DNA of 20,403 bases from Planctomycetaceae bacterium (GCA_031267635.1 JAIRYX010000322.1:1-20403), one strand, 5' to 3'. Counted from the stretch's first letter, positions 8,182 to 15,332 are shown. Notes: generated from the sequence alone by a model not told the origin. Numbers and translations: made by a program.

Positions 8182-8196
8182 CAATTCCTGGAATTG
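8182..8196. promoter_or_regulatory. 15-bp perfect palindrome upstream of nqrA
   Basis: CAATTCCTGGAATTG is perfectly symmetric around its central base. It lies about 130 bp upstream of the nqrA start and just upstream of the weak promoter candidate, so it could be an operator. No regulator is encoded nearby. Confidence 0.35.
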
Positions 8197-8330
8197 TCAA
8201 TATATAAAATATTTTAACCATGGCGTCTTTCTTTGTAAAGAGGTTAAAAAAAGAAATCAGTAAATTTTTATTAAATAAATATATATCGCTTTATTTTTCT
8301 CGAAATACATGTTTATTTTTGTAATGAGAA

Positions 8331-8445
8331 AAATTTATCTATAGGGAACTTCTAAAAACCTCCCCCAAATATTCGTAAGCTCTTATTTTTCAACGGTCAC
8401 ATTTGTTGAAATTGAGGTTTTTAGAAGTTCCCTATAGATAAATTT
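8331..8445 (-). mobile_element. MITE-like palindromic element, copy 2
   Basis: Two 32-bp arms (8331-8362 and 8414-8445) are perfect reverse complements. The core end is GGGAACTTCTAAAAACCTC and the outer part is AAATTTATCTATA. The reverse complement of the interior matches copy 1 (3781-3879) with only scattered differences. The outer 13 bases are specific to this copy yet fully self-complementary. No ORF is contained. It sits in the divergent region upstream of nqrA, inverted relative to copy 1. Confidence 0.8.
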
Positions 8446-8538
8446 ATTGTGATTGTTTTTATACTCCTCGTAACTAAACTTTTACAAATTCCCATCAAAG
8501 CTCTTAAAATGAGTATCCAAACGCATGTTAAATTGTTC

Positions 8539-8608
8539 GTAACTATTCAGTTGCCCAGTGCGTAGCTATTCGGCTTGAGCGACTGAATAGCTACGCCTTT
8601 ATTTATAC
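8539..8608. repeat. Interspersed hairpin repeat, copy C
   Basis: Left arm GTAACTATTCAGTTGC (8539-8554) pairs with GCGACTGAATAGCTAC (8579-8594), 14 of 16 positions matching. An alternative perfect 12-bp stem, GCGTAGCTATTC (8560-8571) with GAATAGCTACGC (8585-8596), competes for the same right arm. The block ends in CCTTTATTTATA, like the ends of the related copies at 12644 and 16642. Confidence 0.6.
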
Positions 8609-8640
8609 AGCGTTCCTCGCTCATCATACATATTCCCTGA

Positions 8641-8711
8641 GTCCCCAAAAATTCCATGTTGTCTCTTTGAGTACTGCGGAAAAGTTTTAGGAATAAAAAG
8701 GGCTTGGGGAC
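8641..8711. repeat. Repeat pair Q-P upstream of the DUF1559 gene
   Basis: Segment Q (8641-8669) begins GTCCCCAAAAATTCCATG. Segment P (8679-8711) begins GAAAAGTTTTAGGAATAAAA and ends CTTGGGGAC. Both are near-copies of segments in the nqrE-nqrF gap (1687-1812), but in swapped order. The block is bounded by GTCCCCAA and TTGGGGAC, so it has inverted ends. Confidence 0.55.
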
Positions 8712-8751
8712 AGAAATTGCAAGGTTTGTGGCGAAACTCGTTGAGGAATCG

Positions 8752-8780
8752 TTGACAAGAAAAAAACTCAAGGTTATATT
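8752..8780 (+). promoter_or_regulatory. Consensus sigma70-type promoter for the DUF1559 gene
   Basis: TTGACA (8752-8757) is followed after exactly 17 bases by TATATT (8775-8780). The predicted start near 8787 leaves a leader of about 87 nt. The gene's AAGGAG site (8860-8865) ends eight bases before the ATG. This is the clearest housekeeping-type promoter in the window and suggests strong, possibly constitutive expression. Confidence 0.75.
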
Positions 8781-8873
8781 TGAAATACTGAATCAAGTGG
8801 AAACGGATCTGCCGATTCATAAAATCAGGCGAATCAATAAATTTTACAAAAAAGGAATTAAGGAGATTATGTT

Positions 8874-10157
8874 ATGAAAAACGTTGAAACAAAAAAAACA
8901 CATCTTTTGTACCGGTGTGAAAATGCGTTTACTTTAATTGAGCTTCTCATCGTAATTGCCATTATCGGATTGCTGCTTTCTCTTTTGATTCCAGCGGTTC
9001 AGGCGGCGCGGGAGGCGGCAAGACGAATGCAGTGTACCAACAACCAAAAGCAGATTGCACTTGCTGTCCACAATTTTCACGGCGTCCACAAACGCTTTCC
9101 CCAGGTTTACGCAGACACTCTCTGGTCTGAATTTAACGTCAAGTGCGACGCGAGCACGGATCCCCAAGGAAGATATCCGTGCCGTATTAGACAGACCGGA
9201 CTACTTCCCCTTCTTTTTCCTTTTATAGAACAAGATGCTATCTGGGAGGCAATCAAAGAGGAAGGATATCGGCGAAGCGCTGCGAATCCCGGTGATCCTA
9301 ATGGCAGTTCGATGTATCTTTGTGCCGACGCTTTGAGTCGGGTGAAAATAGAAATATTCCTGTGTCCTTCCGACGGCGTTACAGGAGAATGGACGCCCAA
9401 CGACACAATGTGGACGAGCTATCGTGCTTGTCTTGGCGATGCGGTGGGACGTATTTGTAGTGACCATCAAAGTTTTCAGTCATTGGTACCGGACGCAATG
9501 TTTGACACTCCTAGAGCTTGGGCGCAAGGCGGTTGGTGGAGTAAATCTTTTCAAAGTGTGACAGACGGATTGAGTAATACGATCCTATTTGGCGAAGGAC
9601 TTATTCAAGGAAAAAGAGAAGATTCGCTGACTCAAGGCGGTCCCTACCGACGGGTGATGGCAAGCGCGGAGGTTCTCTATCAGCCACCGAAAAACTGCCT
9701 TGAGACTCGTGGTTTCGGTAATGAGTACAGGTTTGAACAGGTAACAAATGGCAATATTCAAATACACGGCGGCGTCAATCTTGGATTAGGGCGTAGGGGA
9801 ATGGGACCATGTATCAGCGACGCTTATTTCCACGCTCTGCTTCCGCCGAACAGCCCCAGTTGTTACGGGAGTGCAAATACCTTGGATATGTTGATATCCG
9901 CGAGCAGTAATCATGCGAGTGGAGTTAATGTTTCCCTTATTGACGGCAGCGTTCATTTTATTTCAGACTCTATTGAGACAAGGAATCTAAACAAAGCTGC
10001 CGTGGGAATACCGCGTCATGCAGCGGAACCTGCCAACGGTTTGCAATTGGGAGGTCAACCCGAAATCCTGCAAGACGCTTCAGGAGCTGTGTTTAATTAC
10101 GGACTTTGGGGGAATCTCGGCGCTATTAACGATGGTGAAGTTGTAGCGGTGCCGTAA
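8874..10157 (+). CDS. DUF1559 family protein with pseudopilin-type N-terminus
   Basis: The 427-residue product belongs to the DUF1559 family, highly expanded in planctomycetes and thought to be exported and handled like type II secretion/type IV pseudopilins. A basic leader (1-18) precedes AFTLIELLIVIAIIGLLLSL. The residue before the conserved Phe19 is Ala rather than the usual Gly, and the +5 glutamate (Glu23) is present. PAVQAAREAARRMQC (40-54) and an NQKQIALAVHNFH stretch (57-69) follow. The DUF1559 body has PSDG (165-168), DGLSNTILFGEG (231-242) and the C-terminal SNHASGVNVSLIDGSVHF (345-362). It stands alone behind its own promoter. The exact function of the family is not established; it may be a structural cell-surface or envelope protein. 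Confidence 0.93.
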   Translation: MKNVETKKTHLLYRCENAFTLIELLIVIAIIGLLLSLLIPAVQAAREAARRMQCTNNQKQIALAVHNFHGVHKRFPQVYADTLWSEFNVKCDASTDPQGRYPCRIRQTGLLPLLFPFIEQDAIWEAIKEEGYRRSAANPGDPNGSSMYLCADALSRVKIEIFLCPSDGVTGEWTPNDTMWTSYRACLGDAVGRICSDHQSFQSLVPDAMFDTPRAWAQGGWWSKSFQSVTDGLSNTILFGEGLIQGKREDSLTQGGPYRRVMASAEVLYQPPKNCLETRGFGNEYRFEQVTNGNIQIHGGVNLGLGRRGMGPCISDAYFHALLPPNSPSCYGSANTLDMLISASSNHASGVNVSLIDGSVHFISDSIETRNLNKAAVGIPRHAAEPANGLQLGGQPEILQDASGAVFNYGLWGNLGAINDGEVVAVP

Positions 10158-10298
10158 GTAAAGAACGCTCTTTCATATAGACTCCTCTCATTACATTTGC
10201 GTTAAAGTCCCTTTTTCTGAAAGCCGAAATTCAAGCGTGAGGAAGTAAGAGCGGCGTTCCTTTGCAACGGGCGTGCAAGGACAGAAGGGACTATTGGA

Positions 10299-10329
10299 AC
10301 TTTAGAGACAATAAAGCTGTCCCTAAAGT
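10299..10329. terminator. Hairpin between convergent genes
   Basis: ACTTTAGAGACA (10299-10310) pairs with TGTCCCTAAAGT (10318-10329), 11 of 12 positions, around a 7-base loop. It lies between the convergent DUF1559 gene and the peptidyl-prolyl isomerase-like gene. There is no T-run on either side, so intrinsic termination is only possible, not shown. A second weaker hairpin built on CCTTTGCA/TGCAAGG lies just upstream (about 10257-10282). Confidence 0.4.
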
Positions 10330-10429
10330 CCCGCTGACCTCCAAAGCTAAAAGTATCGACACCAGTTTTTTGCGATATTTTGCTTTAAAGAGCGAAAGTA
10401 ATTCAAAAGAGCTTTTTCACTGCACGCTT

Positions 10430-12406
10430 TTATCGGATTGTCGAGTTGGTCGGAGCGGTTGCTGTGACCGGAGATGACGATGCGGGAGGCGTTGCTTTTT
10501 GTTGCGATTTTCCCGTGAAATAATTGTCGATACTTGACGACGCCATCAGATAATTCAGCGTTTGTTCGACTTCAACGGCAAGTTTTTTGTCGAAAATATT
10601 GTCGTGCAATAAATCTCTGATGGTCGGGTCTTGCGCGGAAATGATTGCGGGATCTGTTTGTCCGAGACAGAACAAAATAATGTACCGCTTGCCGTTGACC
10701 GTGTCAAACGGAATGACTTCCGAAAGTTCGCCCGACTTAAGCGCGAACGCCGCTTCTTCAATATTCTGCATTCCGCTGTAACGCGAAATCGGGTCAATCG
10801 CGCCGCCGTTGGCTTTCGTCGCCGGTTCGACCGAATGTTCAAACGCTAATTCCGAAAACACTTTTTGAGCGTCTTCAAACGATTTCACTTCCCCTTGTTT
10901 TCGGCGTGCATCCGACCAAACGCTTAGCGCATTATGTTCGTTGTCGAGAAAAATCGCCAACACTTTCACCCGCGCGCCGTAAGTCGCTTCGTATGCCTTC
11001 ACCATGTCTTCGTCGGTAACGTTGACTTTATTCGTCGCCATTTTTTTTAACGCGAGCATGGGCCAAACGACGTTGGAATAATAAATCGCCGGCTCGATTC
11101 CCTGTTCGCGGCATTGCATCGCCACAAGACCATTCACGTCCGGTTGATTATCCGGCGTGAGCGGCAGAATTTTTTTCGCAATACTCGTCAACTCGTTCAT
11201 GATTTCTTCGTTGGAAACAGAAATATTCCGCTTTTGACATTCCTGCTCGATGACTCGTTTAACAATCATACTTTGCAAAATATCGCCGCCCTGACGGAGA
11301 ATGCACATTTCGGCAAGCGTTTTTGTATAAATGGATTCGCCGTTGACGGTTGCAATGACTTCGGGATATTGTCCGGTCGCGGCGGCATTGTTCGGTTGCG
11401 TGAAAAAGTTTGTGATTTTCGACGTTTGCGTTAGTTTTGAGAAAATCTTTGCGGTTTCCTCATGAATTTTTTGTTCCTGCACCACGAAAAACGTTTGTTG
11501 TTCCAACGCTTCACGGTTGACATTTTGTGCCGGAATATCGCGTTCGTAAAAGAAAATCACATAATAATTTTCAAACATCGAAATCACGCCGGACATTTTT
11601 TCCTGTTTCAAGTTGTTCAGAATATAATGTTCAAGCTGCGGATTATCCGGCATCGAATAGCGACGGAACGGCGCAATCAGTCCGCCGGTCGCTGCGGAAA
11701 CATCGTCTTCCGATTTTTTCTTTACGGTAGAAATGAAATTTTCCCGCGTCGGATTGGCTCGCAATTCTTGCAACGTGGCTTCGGCTTTCGCTTTATCAAA
11801 AAAAACAATCTGCCTCGCCTGAACGCCCGGACCATAAAGCGAGTCGAGTTTGCGATTGATTTCATCGCGCGAAACGTTGACGCTTTGTCCGGCGATTTTT
11901 TTCAACGCGATATATTGTTTTATATCCGCAGCGTATTGATTGTAATCCAGCCCGCGTTCTGTTTTCATCAAGTCGAGCCATTTTTCTATGGAAATTTTGA
12001 ATCGTTTCGCGAACATTTCGATCTCCTGATCGATTTCCTGTTGCGTGATTTCGATTCCGAGACGGCGGCATTCCTGCATTACCAGCACACGACCAATCAT
12101 TGTGCGTTCCAGATAATCTTGACCGTACATCCGCAACGCTTCGTTGGCGAGTTCCTGTTTTGTAATTTTCGAGCCGTTGACTTCCGCGACAACATCGGGC
12201 GTCGTTGCAAGCGTCCGCTTTTTTGTTACGTTTGACGCGGCGTTGTCGCGAGTAGCCGCGGCGGGCTGCGTCAACGGCGTTTGTGCCGCGTTTTTTTGCG
12301 GTATCGGCGTATTTTGTGCCGCCGCAAATGGGAACGGCAATGTCGCGGCGAACATGGTCAGAACTCCGCACGTAAAAGAAAAATTCCAAATTTGTTTTAA
12401 CATCAT
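10430..12406 (-). CDS. Secreted peptidyl-prolyl isomerase-like protein with duplicated SurA/parvulin modules
   Basis: This is a 658-residue exported protein resembling SurA/PpiC-type periplasmic folding factors. A signal peptide (about 1-31, ending FPFAAAQ) is followed by a Pro/Ala/Thr-rich linker to about 65. Then come two copies of the same module, numbered here from the chosen start. Module 1 has VVAEVNGSKITKQELANEAL (72-91) and a parvulin-like part near 225-290. Module 2 has VIATVNGESIYTKTLAEM (350-367) and a clearer parvulin domain near 515-585, with NGGAIDPISRYSGM then FALKSGELSEVIPF. The first parvulin part is more divergent. The frame opens two TTG codons earlier, but the ATG at 12406 has AAGGA six bases upstream. 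A sigma70-like promoter lies at 12563-12592. A role in outer-membrane or secreted protein folding is inferred from the family. Confidence 0.85.
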   Translation of the reverse strand: MMLKQIWNFSFTCGVLTMFAATLPFPFAAAQNTPIPQKNAAQTPLTQPAAATRDNAASNVTKKRTLATTPDVVAEVNGSKITKQELANEALRMYGQDYLERTMIGRVLVMQECRRLGIEITQQEIDQEIEMFAKRFKISIEKWLDLMKTERGLDYNQYAADIKQYIALKKIAGQSVNVSRDEINRKLDSLYGPGVQARQIVFFDKAKAEATLQELRANPTRENFISTVKKKSEDDVSAATGGLIAPFRRYSMPDNPQLEHYILNNLKQEKMSGVISMFENYYVIFFYERDIPAQNVNREALEQQTFFVVQEQKIHEETAKIFSKLTQTSKITNFFTQPNNAAATGQYPEVIATVNGESIYTKTLAEMCILRQGGDILQSMIVKRVIEQECQKRNISVSNEEIMNELTSIAKKILPLTPDNQPDVNGLVAMQCREQGIEPAIYYSNVVWPMLALKKMATNKVNVTDEDMVKAYEATYGARVKVLAIFLDNEHNALSVWSDARRKQGEVKSFEDAQKVFSELAFEHSVEPATKANGGAIDPISRYSGMQNIEEAAFALKSGELSEVIPFDTVNGKRYIILFCLGQTDPAIISAQDPTIRDLLHDNIFDKKLAVEVEQTLNYLMASSSIDNYFTGKSQQKATPPASSSPVTATAPTNSTIR

Positions 12407-12562
12407 CAACAATCCTTGTCTTGAGACTTGTGTTCATTTCAAAAAAAACAGAGACCGACCTGACAAAATCTCGATTTTGCCGCGACGTTTCCGTTTGTGA
12501 GTTTTTGCCGTAAATCAAGCCGCCGCCGTGAATTATCCACGAGGCAACCAAACATTTGGCGA

Positions 12563-12592
12563 AGTATAAGTATTTTATCCCGCGTGCGTCAA
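12563..12592 (-). promoter_or_regulatory. Sigma70-like promoter for the isomerase-like gene
   Basis: On the minus strand TTGACG (12587-12592) is followed after 18 bases by TATACT (12563-12568). The predicted transcription start near 12556 gives a leader of about 150 nt before the ATG at 12406. Confidence 0.6.
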
Positions 12593-12643
12593 GAGAGATT
12601 TTTATTTTTTTTCTTCTCGCTCCCTTCCATGATAAAAGTCGCT

Positions 12644-12797
12644 GTAACCATTCAGTCGCCCAAACCCAATAAAATCCGCACTGGGCAATTGTAGAGCTAC
12701 AAGAAAGACTTTACCATTGCAATTACCCGAATGGCTTTACCATCGCCGCCCTTATTTATCAAAATAGTAATATTTTCCGGTGAAACAGTAACTATTT
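12644..12797 (+). repeat. Interspersed hairpin repeat, copy A
   Basis: The block begins GTAACCATTCAGTCGCCCA and continues through CACTGGGCAATTG, GAAAGACTTTACCAT and CCCTTATTTATCAA to GAAACAGTAACTATT. Copy B at 16642 shares each of these landmarks in the same order, and copy C at 8539 shares the beginning and the CTTTATTTAT end. The arms GTAACCATTCAGTCGCCCA and TGGGCAATTGTAGAGCTAC are only partly complementary here. In-frame stops show that it is not coding. Confidence 0.6.
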
Positions 12798-13033
12798 AAT
12801 GCCCCGATTGCCGTGCGGATCAATATATTATGCCAATTATTCCGCAAGTTTTTATTTTTTATGAGAAATATCCCTTCCAAATCGATAGAAACAACTTATT
12901 TGAGAAAAACGCTATAACAATAAAGTTTTCTGCAAGATAGACAGATTTTTTATTGCACAAATCGGTTATAAAGTAATTATTCCCGATAATATTTTTTTGC
13001 ACAAAAACCTCTTCTTACTGTACCGAATTAAGT

Positions 13034-13041
13034 GCTATAGT
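13034..13041 (+). promoter_or_regulatory. Extended -10 promoter for the Pro-rich secreted protein gene
   Basis: TGCTATAGT (from 13033) is an extended -10 element with the hexamer TATAGT at 13036-13041. No good -35 box lies at the right distance. A start near 13048 would give a leader of about 40 nt. A strong purine-rich ribosome-binding site, GAGGAGAAGG (13075-13084), precedes the ATG. Confidence 0.5.
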
Positions 13042-13089
13042 ATATCGGTGTTTTAAGGGGACTTTTGATGTGATGAGGAGAAGGTCAAA

Positions 13090-13806
13090 ATGCAAAACGG
13101 TTTCTTAAAATTTTATTTGCTTGGTTGCATGACGGTTGCCGTCGTGTTGTTGTCCGATCATCTTGTTGCTTATGGGCAATTACGCACGCCGCCGCAAAAT
13201 GTGAAAGAACTTGCCGCCGAATCGAACAATCAGAATGAGCGTGAAGCGGTTTGGCAGGCAATGTCCACCGACACAACAATAGCCAAACAGGAAAAAAATC
13301 CGACGGTTAAGATTGCGCAAAGTCCATCAGCTTATTCTCAACAAGTTGATTTGCAAAGTTTGCCGAGTACGGCACAAGCATCGACGCAAACTATTGCTCC
13401 GACGCCTACTCAACAAACTTCGGAACAAATTCATGTGCAACTAATCGCTCCGCCGCAAGTGGTTGGATTTTCGCCGGGAATTATTCCGCCCGGTACGATT
13501 GTTATTCCGGTAACGATTCCGCAATATGTGCCGCCGGTTGTGAACCAACCCGCACAATTAATCATTCTGCCGCAATTGTATCCGCCGATGTACTCAATGC
13601 CTTATCCGCCGCAGTATTTTCCTCCTCAAAACACGGCGGGATTCTATCCTTATGCAGGTTATGGTTATCCTTCAATTCCGTCGCCACCCGTTCAGCAACA
13701 ACCTATTCCGACACGAATGATTTTACCGGACGGTTCGACTGTCAGTATCAAACATTATGTGCCGGGAAGTTTTCTTAAAAATGTTTGGCGTGCGGTGACG
13801 CCGTGA
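13090..13806 (+). CDS. Secreted Pro/Gln-rich hypothetical protein
   Basis: I do not recognise a named family. The 238-residue product has an N-terminal signal peptide (about 1-29, FLKFYLLGCMTVAVVLLSD, then VAYGQ). A polar Gln/Thr-rich segment (30-115) is followed by a Pro/Tyr-rich region (120-205) with runs such as YPPMYSMPYPPQYFPPQ and YPYAGYGYP. The last 30 residues are ordered-looking and end ILPDGSTVSIKHYVPGSFLK plus NVWRAVTP. That tail resembles a short C-terminal motif I associate with other planctomycete secreted proteins, a recollection that could not be tested here. The strong GAGGAGAAGG site and own promoter support real expression. Low-complexity Pro/Tyr content suggests an extended envelope or surface protein. 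Confidence 0.75.
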   Translation: MQNGFLKFYLLGCMTVAVVLLSDHLVAYGQLRTPPQNVKELAAESNNQNEREAVWQAMSTDTTIAKQEKNPTVKIAQSPSAYSQQVDLQSLPSTAQASTQTIAPTPTQQTSEQIHVQLIAPPQVVGFSPGIIPPGTIVIPVTIPQYVPPVVNQPAQLIILPQLYPPMYSMPYPPQYFPPQNTAGFYPYAGYGYPSIPSPPVQQQPIPTRMILPDGSTVSIKHYVPGSFLKNVWRAVTP

Positions 13807-13869
13807 TTTTAGCGTATGAGGCAAGAACATTGTCACCGTTCACGGGGAGAGTGTCTTCAAAATGTTTTT

Positions 13870-13908
13870 AATGAGAAAGCCGCTTGTAATGAATCTCATT
13901 TTCATTTA
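13870..13908 (+). terminator. Weak terminator candidate after the Pro-rich gene
   Basis: A 7-bp stem, AATGAGA (13870-13876) with TCTCATT (13894-13900), spans a 17-base loop and runs into TTCATTTAATTTT. The stem is A+T-rich and short, so the call is tentative. Confidence 0.3.
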
Positions 13909-14094
13909 ATTTTCCCAACAAAACACCCTCCGTAGCCAACTTAAAATTTCGGTTTTTAATGCAATGTTTATCGTCCACTCTGTCTCCAACATCTCTATTG
14001 TTCTCTTGGGAGTGAAAACCAAATTTTAAAATGAGATTTGTATTTCAAAATCGAATCTGTTATTACCTGGTTATAAGAGCTATACAATCGTTTG

Positions 14095-14112
14095 AGTGAC
14101 AATATTGTCGCT
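14095..14112. promoter_or_regulatory. 18-bp near-palindrome AGTGACAATATTGTCGCT
   Basis: The site is symmetric around AATATT with a single mismatched pair (T/C). It is 264 bp upstream of the DUF362 start, too far for a simple repressor site, so its role is open. Confidence 0.3.
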
Positions 14113-14375
14113 TTTCTAGCAAAAAACAAAAATTTTCTGTTTTTTTTCTTTTTGCGATTCCCAAGCATTTGTTTTTTTGTTAAAATTATTATGTTTTTGT
14201 TCGCTCTTTTCATTTAAAAGAATGGTATGAGATTCTGAATTGCAAAAAAATGAAAAAGCGGCTTTGTAATATCCCGAACCTGTTCAAAATTCGTTAAGAC
14301 ATTCTTTAAACGTGAATGTTTTATTCAGATTTTCCTACCTAACAGTGTTCACAACTTGAATCGGAGAAACGATTT

Positions 14376-15332
14376 ATGAATCTGAACCGTAAAGAATTTC
14401 TGCGGACGCTTGCATTAGCCGGTACGGCTGCTGCGACTGGCTCGTGGAATGGACTGAAAGTCCTTGCGCAAACAAGCGAAAAAAAAGCGGAAGATATTGA
14501 ATTGGTCGCTGTCCTTGGCGGCGAACCGGATGTTATGCTCCAGAAAGCATTGGAGAAATTTGGCGGCATCCGTAAATTTGTCAAATCGGGGCAAACCGTT
14601 GTGGTTAAGCCGAATATCGGTTGGGCAAGAACACCGGAGTTTGCCGCCAACACTCATCCGCTTCTTATCAAAGAATTGATAAAACAATGTTATGCAGCGG
14701 GTGCGAAAAAAGTAACTGTGTTTGACAGAACTTGTAACGACATGGAAGTTTGTTATAAGTTGAGCGGTATTGAAGCTGCAGTGAAAGAAGCGGGCGGTGA
14801 AATTGTTCCGAGTGACTGGGAAGAATATTACGCCGAAGTCGAATTGCCGAAAGGCGTGAAACTCAAGAAAACCAAAATCCACAAAGCTCTTTTGGACGCG
14901 GATATTTGGTTCAATGTACCGGTTTTGAAAGCTCACAGCGGCGCGGGTTTGACGATTGCTTTGAAAAATTATTTAGGAATTGTCTGGGATCGTCAGGCAT
15001 TCCACCGTACTGATTTGCAACAAACAATTGCCGACGTCGCCACATGGGAAAAACGTCCTGTGTTGAATATTGTCGATTCTTATCGTTTGTTAAAAGCGCA
15101 CGGTCCAAGCAGCGGCGATATTAGCGACGCAGTGCTTGTCAAGAGTTTGTTTATGTCGCCGGACATCGTTGCGGTTGATACAGCGGCGCTGAATCTTTTC
15201 AATCAAGTTGCTGAAAAACAAGGATTTGATAAAAAAGAATTGAGCCGTGTGTCGCACATTCAACATGCTCAAGATTTGAAACTTGGCACAACCGATCTCA
15301 AATCGCTCAAAGTCGAAAGCATTCGCAGCTGA
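14376..15332 (+). CDS. DUF362 domain-containing exported protein
   Basis: The 318-residue product is a DUF362 family protein of unknown biochemical activity; some members are fused to ferredoxin domains, but this one has none. The N-terminus NRKEFLRTLALAGTAAATG resembles a Tat signal in which the second arginine is lysine (R5-K6), so export in a folded state is plausible but not certain. Family features are VVVKPNIGWARTPEF (75-89) plus NTHP, an AGAKKVTVFDRT stretch (108-119), FNVPVLKAHSGAGLTIALKN (179-198) followed by YLGIVWDRQAFH, and SPDIVAVDTAA near 261-271. The ATG follows CGGAG about ten bases upstream. The gene converges on the alpha/beta hydrolase gene. A hairpin element begins at the base after its stop codon. 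Confidence 0.88.
   Translation: MNLNRKEFLRTLALAGTAAATGSWNGLKVLAQTSEKKAEDIELVAVLGGEPDVMLQKALEKFGGIRKFVKSGQTVVVKPNIGWARTPEFAANTHPLLIKELIKQCYAAGAKKVTVFDRTCNDMEVCYKLSGIEAAVKEAGGEIVPSDWEEYYAEVELPKGVKLKKTKIHKALLDADIWFNVPVLKAHSGAGLTIALKNYLGIVWDRQAFHRTDLQQTIADVATWEKRPVLNIVDSYRLLKAHGPSSGDISDAVLVKSLFMSPDIVAVDTAALNLFNQVAEKQGFDKKELSRVSHIQHAQDLKLGTTDLKSLKVESIRS

Larger units (their letters stand above)
8056..8873. other. Divergent intergenic region between nqrA and the DUF1559 gene
   Basis: This 818-bp A+T-rich region separates two divergent genes and must hold their promoters. From left to right it contains a weak minus-strand promoter candidate (8142-8170), a 15-bp palindrome (8182-8196), MITE-like copy 2 (8331-8445), a hairpin repeat (8539-8608), the Q/P repeat pair (8641-8711) and a consensus promoter for the DUF1559 gene (8752-8780). 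Two overlapping short minus-strand ORFs (about 8547-8820) run across the repeats and look non-coding. Confidence 0.7.
12407..13089. other. Divergent intergenic region with promoters and hairpin repeat
   Basis: This 683-bp gap separates two divergent secreted-protein genes. It contains the isomerase promoter (12563-12592, minus), hairpin repeat copy A (12644-12797) and an extended -10 promoter (13034-13041) for the rightward gene. The remaining A+T-rich DNA (12798-13030) has no ORF; a short direct repeat around TTGCACAAA (near 12953 and 13000) is the only pattern seen. Confidence 0.65.
13807..14375. other. Long A+T-rich intergenic region
   Basis: This 569-bp region between two rightward genes has no convincing ORF. 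A minus-strand frame (13995-14213) is rich in Lys, Asn and Ile and looks like A+T bias. It contains a weak stem AATGAGA/TCTCATT (13870-13900) followed by a T-rich run that may end transcription of the Pro-rich gene, and an 18-bp near-palindrome (14095-14112). The promoter for the DUF362 gene must lie here but no clear -35/-10 pair was found. Confidence 0.6.

Noticed and set aside
8195..8200. TTGACA on the minus strand upstream of nqrA
   Set aside because: No acceptable -10 hexamer lies 16-18 bases downstream (the position reads AAAAAC), and it overlaps the 15-bp palindrome.
8547..8820. Overlapping minus-strand ORFs of 73-74 codons upstream of the DUF1559 gene
   Set aside because: They run over interspersed repeats and the DUF1559 promoter, and the two frames overlap each other.
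11462..12235. 257-codon plus-strand ORF
   Set aside because: Antisense to the peptidyl-prolyl isomerase-like gene and rich in Phe/Arg/His/Asn, as expected for a shadow of that gene.
13995..14213. 72-codon minus-strand ORF rich in Lys/Asn/Ile
   Set aside because: Composition reflects A+T-rich DNA, and there is no ribosome-binding site or recognisable domain.
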